64,000 nt of DNA from JAJRPT01 sp965661945 (GTDB lineage: Bacteria; Bacteroidota; Ignavibacteria; Kapaibacteriales; UBA2268): contig CBFIFP010000001.1 in the NCBI GenBank assembly GCA_965661945.1, positions 62,001-126,000 on the forward strand. The letters are read 5' to 3'. The position numbers and the translations under genes were made by a program. This document shows, one piece after another, positions 15,642-25,200 of the stretch (within the stretch, counting starts at the first letter, position 1; each line of letters opens with the position of its first letter). Below the pieces are notes generated by a model. That model was not told the origin of the DNA. It searched no databases and saw only the letters and a program-made list of their open reading frames with translations.

Positions 15642-17369
15642 ATGCTGAATTTAATTTTATACATTCTAATAGTTTTTAGTTCAAAATCAAACGAAATACC
15701 CAATGAAAAATTTGTAGTATTTCCTAATTTCGAAATTGACAGCAATTACAATGATGATTTTTATAGAATTATACTTAATATAAAAGAAGATGATTTATTT
15801 GAATCCTTAGATGTAACAATAAACGATATTGATCAAAATAAACTTGCAGAATTATCAGATTTTGAATTATCAGATATCCAACTTCCTTTTACTATAAATA
15901 AAAAAAACGAATTAGTTTTAATTCAATATAAAACTGTTTTCACTGATACTATAGATAACTCAAAAAACTTTGGTTATGGTTACAGATATTTTTCAAACCA
16001 AAATAGAATTCAAAGAATAGGCAAAACATTAATCTTGGTTGATTTTAAAATACAAAATGAAATTAAAGAAGAACTTAATGATTACATCCATACTCTCGAA
16101 AAATCCGGTATAAAATGCGACCTCAGAAGAACTCAAAGAGCTGAGGAATTTGATGCAAAAAAAGTACAACAAACTATGGCAATAGTCCAAGAATATCATA
16201 AAGATAATCCTGACTTAGAAAATATAATTATTATAGGAAGAGTACCCTTTGCAATGTCAGGACATTATACACCTGATGGACATAGAACCGAAAGCTATGG
16301 CGCATGGCCCACAGATTTGTTCTATGCAATTAACTCAAAAACACTCTGGCAAGACTCAAGCATAGACACAACTCCACCTCCTGATGCTTTTCCCTGGCAC
16401 CACAATATAAAAGCCGACGGTAAATTCGACCCAGGATATCTGCCAAATGATGTAGAAATCAATATCGGTAGAATTGATATGTATAACTTACCTGCTTTTG
16501 AAGAATCAGAAGCACAATTAATTAAAAGATACTTCCAAAAAAATAAAAACTTTAGAACAGGAACTATCACACCTGAAAACAATGCAATTTTAGACGATGG
16601 CTGGGGAAATACTTACAGAGAAAAATTCTCAACTGAAGCAATAATAAATTACAATGCTATCTTTGGAGAAAATAACTATCAAAAAATGAAATCAAGAACT
16701 ATAATGGATAAAGAAAGTTATTTATTTTTCTGGGGGGGAGCCAGCGGCGGTACAAATAGTATATTTGATATAGTTTACACCGATGAAATATCAAACCAAA
16801 ATTTCAATGCTGTTTTTAATACTGTGTTTGGTTCTCGTGCAGTAGAGTGGAGCGTAGAAGATAACATTATGCGAGCAATAATTGCCTCAGAACCAATGGC
16901 GCTTACTGCAAGGTGGGGGGTACGTCCTTTCTTTTATAACTTCCCAATGGGAGTTGGAAAAACTATTGGCTACTGCCATACCTTTTCAGCTAATAATACT
17001 TATCTTTTATCTCACGGAACTCCAGTTTTTCACAGAACAATACACCAAACTTTAATTGGCGACCCAACATTAAAAATGTACTATCCTGCTCAAATTAATT
17101 TTAAATCAATAACTAAACTCAATGATGAAATTACATTTGAATGGGATAAACAAGACAATGCTGTTGGCTATAATATATATTTTAAAGATGATAATTTAAA
17201 ACACTACGAATTATTAAATGAAGAATGGATAAGAGAAAACACATTCATTTCCGATAAAAAATTTAAAGGGAAAATAAGTTTTTTATTAAAAAAAGTTGAA
17301 AAAATTCAAAATAATCAAGGTTCATATTTCGAAGAAAGTATTGGCTCTGAATTGATTGTTGAAAATTAA
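15642..17369 (+). CDS. Secreted gingipain-fold (C25-like) protein, probably catalytically inactive
   Basis: About 575 residues with a signal peptide (residues 1-17). The region 120-500 resembles Peptidase_C25-type caspase-fold proteins: IIIIGRVPFAMSGH, GAWPTDLFYA, the VEINIGRIDM strand and a closing TLIGDPTLKMYYP. The usual catalytic His-Gly and Cys loops seem replaced: FFWGGASGGTN stands where Gly-His-Gly is expected, and FNTVFGSRAVEWSVEDN where Cys is expected. A fibronectin-like C-terminus follows, with no T9SS sorting domain seen. I chose ATG 15642 over the TTG at 15627 because it begins the signal peptide. Family placement is by recall of fold motifs. Confidence 0.5.
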   Translation: MLNLILYILIVFSSKSNEIPNEKFVVFPNFEIDSNYNDDFYRIILNIKEDDLFESLDVTINDIDQNKLAELSDFELSDIQLPFTINKKNELVLIQYKTVFTDTIDNSKNFGYGYRYFSNQNRIQRIGKTLILVDFKIQNEIKEELNDYIHTLEKSGIKCDLRRTQRAEEFDAKKVQQTMAIVQEYHKDNPDLENIIIIGRVPFAMSGHYTPDGHRTESYGAWPTDLFYAINSKTLWQDSSIDTTPPPDAFPWHHNIKADGKFDPGYLPNDVEINIGRIDMYNLPAFEESEAQLIKRYFQKNKNFRTGTITPENNAILDDGWGNTYREKFSTEAIINYNAIFGENNYQKMKSRTIMDKESYLFFWGGASGGTNSIFDIVYTDEISNQNFNAVFNTVFGSRAVEWSVEDNIMRAIIASEPMALTARWGVRPFFYNFPMGVGKTIGYCHTFSANNTYLLSHGTPVFHRTIHQTLIGDPTLKMYYPAQINFKSITKLNDEITFEWDKQDNAVGYNIYFKDDNLKHYELLNEEWIRENTFISDKKFKGKISFLLKKVEKIQNNQGSYFEESIGSELIVEN

Positions 17370-17458
17370 AATTTTATTTAATACATATTCAATTTATCAA
17401 TAGTTATTATTTTGTAATTTTGCATTTATTTAAAAGAATTAAAATAAAAGAGAGTTTA

Positions 17459-18403
17459 ATGATCAGAGTTAATCCGAGTGAAGTAGGAAATCAAGAAAGT
17501 TTTAAATATTTGGCTGGTGCTGTAACTCCACGACCAATTGCATTTGTATCAACAATATCTAAAAATGGAATAAATAATTTATCACCATTTTCATTTTTCA
17601 ACGTTTTTGGTGCTAATCCACCAATTTTAGCTTTTTCTCCTGCAAGACGGGGAAGAGATAACACTACAAAAGACACATATTCAAATTTACTCGAAACTCG
17701 TCAATGCGTTATTCAAATAGTTACACACAGTATGGTAGAGCAAATGAATCAATCTTCTGCCGATTATGATTCTGATATAGATGAATTTCAAAAATCTGGA
17801 TTCACACCAATTGATTCTGAAATAGTATTACCTAAAAGAGTAAGTGAATCACCTGTTCACTTTGAATGTGAATTATATGATATGATTGAAGTTGGAGGGA
17901 AAGCAGGTTCTGCCAATATAGCAATATGCGAAATAAAACTAATCCATGTTAGAGAAGATATCCTTGATGTAAAAGGTAATATTGACCCATTTAAACTTGA
18001 CGCAATTGGAAGAAATGGAGGAAATTGGTATACAAGAGCAAATGGCGATGCGATGTTTGAAGTGCCAAAACCAAATCATCTTGGTATTGGATATGATAAA
18101 TTGCCAAGTTACGTTAGAGATTCTGATTTTTTAACAGCAAACGATATTGGTTTATTAATTTCCCATACAGAAATACCAAGTATTGAAAATGCAAAGGTTT
18201 ATATAAAACAGTTTACGAAAAAAGACTTTGATAAAGTAAGTTTTGAGTTTTATGAAAGATTAAATGATTTTGAATCAATGATAAAATTATTAATTGATAA
18301 AAATGTTAATATTAATTATTTTAACAGAGTGATAAAAGCAGCTCTATCACAAAGAAATGTTGAATTTGCTTGGAATGTATTAGTTTATATGGAAAACAAA
18401 TGA
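17459..18403 (+). CDS. Flavin reductase-like (FMN-binding split-barrel) protein
   Basis: 314 residues from the ATG at 17459; the in-frame TTG at 17420 lies inside a TAATTTTG promoter-like box (17415-17422) and is unlikely. The N-terminal 200 residues are a flavin-reductase-like split barrel, with LAGAVTPRPIAFVSTISK, FNVFGANPPILAFSP and the H-F-E-C-E-L segment. Such proteins bind FMN and act as oxidoreductases or flavin reductases. The last 80 residues form a separate helical tail. The stop overlaps the dihydroorotase start (ATGA). Confidence 0.87.
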   Translation: MIRVNPSEVGNQESFKYLAGAVTPRPIAFVSTISKNGINNLSPFSFFNVFGANPPILAFSPARRGRDNTTKDTYSNLLETRQCVIQIVTHSMVEQMNQSSADYDSDIDEFQKSGFTPIDSEIVLPKRVSESPVHFECELYDMIEVGGKAGSANIAICEIKLIHVREDILDVKGNIDPFKLDAIGRNGGNWYTRANGDAMFEVPKPNHLGIGYDKLPSYVRDSDFLTANDIGLLISHTEIPSIENAKVYIKQFTKKDFDKVSFEFYERLNDFESMIKLLIDKNVNINYFNRVIKAALSQRNVEFAWNVLVYMENK

Positions 18404-19737
18404 TTAAAATATTAATTAAAAATGCAAAAGTTGTAACTGATAATACTATCAGTGAAATAGATATATTAGTTGAGAACGAGTTTATAGTTAAATTAGGTAA
18501 AGATTTATCTGATTCTAGTGCAAAAATCATAGATGCCACCGGTAAATATGTAATACCTGGTATAATTGATGACCAAGTGCATTTCAGAGAGCCAGGTCTT
18601 ACCCACAAAGCCAATATTTACACAGAATCAAAAGCTGCTGTTGCAGGTGGTGTAACCTCATATATGGAAATGCCAAACACAAAACCAGCTGCTTTATCCC
18701 TAGAATTACTTGAAAACAAATACAAAATTGGAAATCAAGATTCACTTGCTAATTACTCATTTTATATGGGGACAAGCAATGATAACCCCGATATTGCTTT
18801 AAGTATAAATACTAAAGAAGTTTGTGGTATCAAAATATTTATGGGTAGTTCAACTGGAAATATGCTTGTAGATAATCCTAAGACTCTTGAAAAGATTTTC
18901 TGCAACTCAGATGTCCCCGTTGCTATTCACTCAGAGGATGAAGAAACTATCACTAAAAACACAAAGCAATTCATTGAAAAATATGGAGAAAATATTCCAA
19001 TGTCTGCTCACCCAGATATTAGAAATAGGGAAGCGTGTGAAATCTGCACAATTAGAGCAATCGACATCGCTAAATCATGTAATGGTAGATTGCACGTTTT
19101 ACACATCACTACGGCAGATGAGTTAAAATATTTCACAAACACTATTCCATTGAAAGATAAAAGAATTACATCTGAAGTATGCGTCCATCATTTATATTTT
19201 GATAGTCAAGACTATATTGAATTTGGCTCACTCATTAAATGTAATCCAGCAATCAAATTAAAATCTGACAAAGATGCTCTTTTTGAAGCATTACTTGATG
19301 ATCGATTAGATATTATTGCAACTGACCACGCTCCACACACATGGGCAGAAAAGCAAAACCCTTATTTAACAGCACCTTCAGGAGTTCCTTTAATACAACA
19401 TACTTTAAACATGATGCTTGATTTTTATCATCAAGGCAAAATATCTTTAGAAAAAATAGTAGATAAAATGTGCCACAAGCCAGCCGAAATGTTCCAAATC
19501 GAGAAAAGGGGACACATTCGTGAGGGCTTTTATGCTGACTTAGCTATTGTGGATATTAATAAAATTTGGGAAGTAAATAAATTCAATATCTATTATAAAT
19601 GTGCTTGGTCTCCATTCGAAGGCAAGCAACTAAAGGGCTACATAACAGATACAATAGTTTCAGGACATCACGCCTATTCAAACGGTAAATTCGATGAAAG
19701 CAAAAAAGGATTAAGACTAAGATTTGAAAGAGATTGA
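18400..19737 (+). CDS. pyrC: Dihydroorotase (Bacteroidetes-type)
   Basis: Cyclises carbamoyl-aspartate to dihydroorotate in pyrimidine synthesis. 445 residues from the ATG at 18400, which overlaps the preceding stop codon. Amidohydrolase features: DDQVHFREPGLTHKA (about 57-71), the probable carboxylated lysine in GIKIFMG (Lys145), LHVLHITTADEL and ATDHAPHT. The first metal His of the common HxH pair is Gln here (Q-V-H), a variant I recall from Bacteroidetes enzymes, so it probably reflects the lineage rather than loss. It could conceivably serve another cyclic amidohydrolase reaction. About 300 bases of spacer follow. Confidence 0.9.
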   Translation: MIKILIKNAKVVTDNTISEIDILVENEFIVKLGKDLSDSSAKIIDATGKYVIPGIIDDQVHFREPGLTHKANIYTESKAAVAGGVTSYMEMPNTKPAALSLELLENKYKIGNQDSLANYSFYMGTSNDNPDIALSINTKEVCGIKIFMGSSTGNMLVDNPKTLEKIFCNSDVPVAIHSEDEETITKNTKQFIEKYGENIPMSAHPDIRNREACEICTIRAIDIAKSCNGRLHVLHITTADELKYFTNTIPLKDKRITSEVCVHHLYFDSQDYIEFGSLIKCNPAIKLKSDKDALFEALLDDRLDIIATDHAPHTWAEKQNPYLTAPSGVPLIQHTLNMMLDFYHQGKISLEKIVDKMCHKPAEMFQIEKRGHIREGFYADLAIVDINKIWEVNKFNIYYKCAWSPFEGKQLKGYITDTIVSGHHAYSNGKFDESKKGLRLRFERD

Positions 19738-19808
19738 TAAATATAAATTTACAATAACTTATGTAAATAATAAACTATTAAGAATATTAGACATAAAAGA
19801 TTATATTA

Positions 19809-19874
19809 ATGAACCAAGTATTCAAATTAATAATCATAACATTGTTCATCATATCATGTGGCGATTGTATCTAA
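19809..19874 (+). pseudogene. Remnant lipoprotein signal peptide
   Basis: A 21-codon frame with Lys at the start, a run of Ile/Leu/Thr and a lipobox-like IISCG, then TAA TAA and further stops. It looks like the 5' stub of a lost lipoprotein gene, just upstream of an intact lipoprotein gene. It could instead be chance; no ribosome site is evident. The rest of the spacer 19738-20034 shows nothing else. Confidence 0.3.
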
Positions 19875-20034
19875 TAATAATTCTGAAATAGTTTACATAG
19901 GTTTTCCAACTAATAAGAAGTTAATTTGAGTTTTATAGTTTAAATAAAAGATGATATCCATTAACTTTTCAACAATTTTAAATAATATCTATTTTAAATA
20001 GTCATTCTTTTGTTTTTAATAAAGTGTATAAATA

Positions 20035-20796
20035 ATGAAAAAAATTATTGCAATTGTGTTTATTATTGTTTTTACAATTTCTTGCAAAAAGGATGATGAT
20101 GGAGAAAAATATTATAATCTTCACGATATTGTTTTACCAACTGGAATAAATAAAGATGAGTATATTCTTGCATTTCAATTAGAAGCAATTTTTTCTCAAA
20201 CAAAACAAAATGATTATGGTATTGGTTGTTTACCGCATCCAATTCAAACAAAATCTGATTTAGTTTTTAATTTCTCTAAAAATTATAATGATTTAAAAAT
20301 TCAAGTTGAAAGTCAAAAAACACCAGAAAAAAAAGTTATTTTTGAAGGTAATGTGAATGCTGGGGGTAGAAATTTTAACATTAGTATGAATGAACTATTT
20401 AATCAAAGTTATGGTTTCTATACAGTGAAATTCATTCATGAACATAATACAATTTCTGAAAGAGAAATCTTTTATACAAATGGTTATTATATTTATGAGG
20501 ATAAAACAAATAACAGAAACTACTTTAATACTAGATTTATTGATTTGAAGGAAACCAACATTAATAAAATTCAATTTGTTTCTGACTTTGGTAGTTATTT
20601 CGATAAAAACATTGACAGAAATTTATCAAATGCAACTTACTTAGGAAACTATACATTAAGTAATCAAATAAGGTTAGCGATTGTAAAGCCAAATCAAAAT
20701 ACTTATATCGAAGAATATGTAAAAGTTATTTCATATTCAGATTTGAAGAAACTAAAAGAAATAATTTTTAAAGAAAGTGATAAAATTGAAAACTAA
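20035..20796 (+). CDS. Unknown lipoprotein
   Basis: 253 residues; no family recognised. Signal peptide with lipobox TISC (Cys at 17) followed by KKDDDGE. An acidic stretch right after the Cys is the pattern known in Bacteroidetes for export of lipoproteins to the cell surface, so a surface location is likely. The rest reads as beta-rich, with a short Ig-like middle (VIFEGNVNAGGRNFNIS). The 3' end overlaps the start of the next gene, which points to coupled expression with the acetyltransferase. Confidence 0.75.
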   Translation: MKKIIAIVFIIVFTISCKKDDDGEKYYNLHDIVLPTGINKDEYILAFQLEAIFSQTKQNDYGIGCLPHPIQTKSDLVFNFSKNYNDLKIQVESQKTPEKKVIFEGNVNAGGRNFNISMNELFNQSYGFYTVKFIHEHNTISEREIFYTNGYYIYEDKTNNRNYFNTRFIDLKETNINKIQFVSDFGSYFDKNIDRNLSNATYLGNYTLSNQIRLAIVKPNQNTYIEEYVKVISYSDLKKLKEIIFKESDKIEN

Positions 20797-21310
20797 CTTA
20801 AAGTATTCAATAGAATTAGCCGATAAATCAGATATAGATGAAGTTATGTATTTGACTGAGAAAATAAATCAAGATTTACTCAAACAAAATATGACTCAAT
20901 GGGATAAAGGTTATCCCAATGAAGAAGTATTTTTACGTGATATTGAAATTAAATCTATGTATAAAATGCTAAATGATAATCGTCAAATCATTGGTATTGG
21001 CTCTATTAATCAAAACCAACATCCAAAATTTGCTGAAGCAGATTGGTCTGATAAAACTGACGGATTTAGATTAATTTATAGATTAGGTATTGACCCTGAA
21101 TTTCAAAATCAAGGTCTTGCAGGAAAAATGATGGATTTTTTAGAACAATTAGCAATTAAGGAAAATGTAACTTCAATTAGATTAGGTGCATTGAGTACTT
21201 ATGATAAAGTTGTTAATTTTTATTTAAAACGAAAGTATAGTATTCGAGACGAAAAAGTTTTTCCAGTAAGTAAAATGTCATATTATTTAATGGAAAAAAA
21301 ACTAAAATAG
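20777..21310 (+). CDS. GNAT-family N-acetyltransferase
   Basis: Acetyl-CoA-dependent acyltransferase of about 175 residues. The acetyl-CoA-binding motif A is visible as RLGIDPEFQNQGLAGKMMDF (Q-x-x-G-x-A type, about 110-129), followed by a motif B-like FYLKRKYSIRDE. The substrate is unknown. No ATG precedes the domain; the start is either GTG 20777 or TTG 20786, both inside or next to the lipoprotein 3' end (overlap of 20 or 11 bases). Confidence 0.82.
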   Translation: MIKLKTNLKYSIELADKSDIDEVMYLTEKINQDLLKQNMTQWDKGYPNEEVFLRDIEIKSMYKMLNDNRQIIGIGSINQNQHPKFAEADWSDKTDGFRLIYRLGIDPEFQNQGLAGKMMDFLEQLAIKENVTSIRLGALSTYDKVVNFYLKRKYSIRDEKVFPVSKMSYYLMEKKLK

Positions 21311-21340
21311 CTTAAACAATATAAACAAGGATTATCAATT

Positions 21341-21511
21341 ATGGCAATTAGTGAATTAAACGAACTTGAAGAACAAGAAAAAATGATGAAGCAAATGTTT
21401 CGTAAAGAAATGATTGCAAAAATCGAGTCCAAAATTCGTTCAGGTGATAAAAAGTTACTTATTCGTATAAGAAATCTAATATCAGAAGATGAAAAAGGTG
21501 ATAACAAATAA
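21341..21511 (+). CDS. Small charged protein, 56 residues
   Basis: ATG at 21341 with CAAGGA nine bases upstream, ending with TAA at 21509-21511. The product is very rich in Glu, Lys and Met: an acidic heptad-like start (SELNELEEQEK), then a basic middle (RKEMIAKIESKIRSGDKK). It is probably one or two amphipathic helices. No family is recognised. The clean ribosome site, 30-base distance from the GNAT gene and coding-like composition support a real gene rather than chance. Confidence 0.55.
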   Translation: MAISELNELEEQEKMMKQMFRKEMIAKIESKIRSGDKKLLIRIRNLISEDEKGDNK

Positions 21512-21658
21512 TAATATAATAATAAATACTACGCAATATAATATATATTATGTAAACTAAATAATATTATTATCCCCACCTATTGATTATTAATACTTAA
21601 TATAATAATTTTGTTTTCTAAAATTTACACATTTAAAAAAACTTTAAACTCAATCAAT

Positions 21659-22195
21659 ATGAACAAAGAAACCATCTTAAAAATATTATTAGTTCTTTTC
21701 GCTATTTTTTTAGCAGGTGCCTCTCGATTTATCTCTGATATTCCAAATTTCACTCCAATGCTATCAATTGCCCTATTTTCTGGATATATGTTTAGAAATA
21801 AATTTTTAGCTTATGCTTTACCATTATCAGCGCAATTCTTAACTGATATTTACTTTGGTTTTCACCCAGATATGTTTGCTGTTTACTTTTCATTTGCTTT
21901 AATAATAACAATTGGTCAACTAAAAAACAACAACTATTCATTTAGTAAATCAATTTTATGGTCTGTAATTGGTTCAGGATTGTTTTTTATAATAACTAAT
22001 TTCTCTGTTTGGATTACTGCAGACTTTTATACAAAAGATATATCAGGGATTATAAATTGTTTTACTTTAGCAATTCCATTTTATAAAAACACTTTGCTAA
22101 GTTCAATAATTTATTCTTTTATAATGTTTGGCTCTTATGATTTATTAGAAAACTATACAAAAAGTAAATTGAAATCAATAAGTGTAAAAAAGTAA
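21659..22195 (+). CDS. DUF6580-like multi-pass membrane protein
   Basis: 178 residues from the ATG at 21659 (an in-frame TTG at 21611 sits inside a TAATTTTG promoter-like box, 21606-21613). Five or so TM helices. The signature NFTPMLSIALFSGYMF and then LSAQFLTDIYFGFHPDMFAVY fits DUF6580, a family of putative transporters resembling ECF S-components. Substrate unknown. A long hairpin terminator follows. Confidence 0.72.
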   Translation: MNKETILKILLVLFAIFLAGASRFISDIPNFTPMLSIALFSGYMFRNKFLAYALPLSAQFLTDIYFGFHPDMFAVYFSFALIITIGQLKNNNYSFSKSILWSVIGSGLFFIITNFSVWITADFYTKDISGIINCFTLAIPFYKNTLLSSIIYSFIMFGSYDLLENYTKSKLKSISVKK

Positions 22196-22217
22196 AAATA
22201 ATTTAAATTTAAATAAA

Positions 22218-22275
22218 ATTGGATAACAATAATATAAATTTTAATATATAAATTATGCCTGTTATCCAGTTTTTT
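22218..22275. terminator. Long-loop terminator between convergent genes
   Basis: GGATAACA (22221-22228) pairs with TGTTATCC (22260-22267), extendable by flanking A-T and G-T pairs, enclosing an AU-rich inner arm. Six T follow on the plus strand (22270-22275). Confidence 0.6.
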
Positions 22276-22287
22276 ATATTTATTTAT

Positions 22288-25200
22288 TTACTTAACAATT
22301 ACAAAACTTTTAGTTTCAAAATCTAAACCATTCTTAAAATTAATAAAGTAAGTTCCATTTGGTAATTCATCAACTTTAAATTGGTATTCACCTACATCAA
22401 CATATTTATTTAATAACTGTTTAACCAAAGAACCTCTAGAATCAAAAATCTCCACATTCACTTTTTCACCATTTGTAACGTTAAACCTAATCTCAGCAGC
22501 TTGTAAATTATCTTGAAAAACCCTTAGATTAGATTGATTTCCAATCGAAACAAATCTCTCTTCAAAATCACATATACCTATCAAAGTAACCAAACTACTA
22601 TCAGTAGTTACTACTAAATTATTAGAAGATTCATACTTGAAGTCCGATATTTTAATCAAAGTTTTAGTATCATTTCCTAAAAGCGGTTTAAATCTAAACA
22701 CTAAATCTGTTTCATATAGTTTATCAAAATTTACTCTAAGTTTATTATTTGGTATATCATAATCAAAATTTAAAGGTCGAGGATTTAAATTTGATGCGCT
22801 TATAAAATGTAAAACAAAAGCATTAATTTCAATATCAATTTGAGCGTTTGTTATTTCAAAATCATCCAAATCATTTAATTTCGAACTAATACTAAATATA
22901 ATCTCAAACTCCTCGTTTGCATCGAATTCTCTGCTACTTGGAAGTTCTAAAAATAAATCCACATCATTTATGGGCAATGAGCTACCCACCAAATAAACAT
23001 ACTTTTCAATCAAACATGGATAATTCATTGTAACTTTTATAGAATCAACAAATATTCCATCATTATCTGAATAATATTCCAAATCAAAATCAATTTCATC
23101 ATCAAAATTTATGAAAGAGACCTCATCTCTATAATCAGAAAAACTAAATTTATCTGATGACAACTCCCCTATTAACAATTCAAAAGCAAATAAAGATTTA
23201 CTAACTAATTTTAAATTCTGAAAGTCAGCATTCCCAACAGTAACAGTATTGAAATAAATTGTATCTGGAATTGATACATTCACATCTTTATATTCTCCTT
23301 TAAGTAAAATTGAATCAATATCGCCACAAGGGAAATATTTAATTATTAAGTAATCGCTATAAGTTTGATAAATATTTGGAGTAAAAGTAACACTAATATC
23401 ATTTATATTGAATAATTCTTGACCTATTTCCAAATCAGTTTCAAAACCATTAGGAACGTAAAGCGAATCAACTCTTGAATAAAGTTCTACATCTGAAGTA
23501 ATCCTTAATCTTGTATTTCTTTCTCTAAATTTTGGGGAACTACAAGAAAAAAGAGTATCAAAATCTAAGTCTTTATCATCTAAGTTGTAAGCTATTTCTG
23601 TTTTTGAACCAAATATATGTAGGTTATTTAATATAGTGCAAGGAATCGATTTAAAACTCGTATTATATGCAAAATTACCATTATTATTTACTGCAATCCT
23701 TACAGCAACTTCAATTGAATCATTTTTTGGTATAACAATAGGTAAAGTTTCAAATCTTACATTGGGATTATCAAATTGCTCATCTATAGTAATATTACTT
23801 GGAAAATAATTAATCAGTTTAATAACCGTATCTTTATAAAATTCACAATCACTCAAATCTCCCACAAAAATACTATCTGGCTTAACTTCTAAAATTGGCT
23901 CATAAACTTCACCTTGCAATGGAATAAAAACACTATCCACCAATGAATTATCAGAACTTTTATAAACTATTTTCAGAGTATCATAATAAATACCATTAAA
24001 ATTAGAATTGAAAGAAATAATAAAAACTTTTCTTTCCTGCTTAAACAGTTCAAATGGCACATTAGTTATTATTTCAAAAGGAATTTTAGAACTTGCTTCA
24101 ATCTCCAAATCAAAATCACTATTATTTAAGATACTTACAATTGAATCAACAGAAACACTTGAGCATCTAATTTTTGGTGGAAATATTATCTGAGATGGAT
24201 TTATTACAACTTCACTACTCACTCTTATTGGCTTAATTTTGATATTTCTTTCAATATTACATCCATTTTTTATATTCAAAATATAATCTCGATTCTCAAA
24301 ATCATCACTATCAAGAATAATTTGAATTTTAATCTTTTCATTTTCTTCTAAAGTAATTGGAAAATTAATATTTAACAATTTAAAAGGTGCTTCAATATCA
24401 AAATCATCTTCTTCAAAAATAAGAACTCTATCAGAGTTGTTTTCAATCTCCAAATCTATAATTCTAGCCGAATTTAAATATTTAAAAAATGCAGTCTCCA
24501 AGTAATCAGTTGAAAATAAGTAATTTAAAATTTCTATTGAAACCACTCTTGAAGTATCAGCACAATCCCCATCATTTGCTATAGAAACATAATCACCACT
24601 TTCAACCGCTGCTAATCTAAAACCATTCTCAACTAAATTATAAATATTATTATTTTTTTTATACCAAGAAACCTCACCATAATCAGTTTCTGCTTTTAAT
24701 TCAACCGTATCCCCAAAACACCTGACAATTAAAGTATCATCTAGTATGTATCTATCATTTGTTTTAATCCCTACAGTCGGTCTATTATTTATTTCAATTT
24801 GAATAGCATTTGAATTTCTAAAACAACCATCACCATTTATAATTTGTGTAAAATACATTCCAGATTCTGTAACTTGAAATTCTGAATTCTCTCCAAAATC
24901 TGCACCAGATATAATGGGAATACCATTCTTATACCAAGTAAACCTATATAAATTAACATCTAAAAGATTAGTACTTAAAGTTATAGAAGTATCTCTCTGA
25001 ACACAAAATGAAGTTTTATTACCCTCTGTATAAATTTGAAAATTTGGAACACTTTCTCTTTTAATACTTCCCTTAGGGTAAGATACTTTATTGTAGCTAA
25101 TTCCATTACTTAAAAACTGATTAAAGTTATTATCCAAATCCCTAAATCTTCCCAAAATTAACGATACAGTGTAATCAGTTCCACAATTTAATCCTGATGA

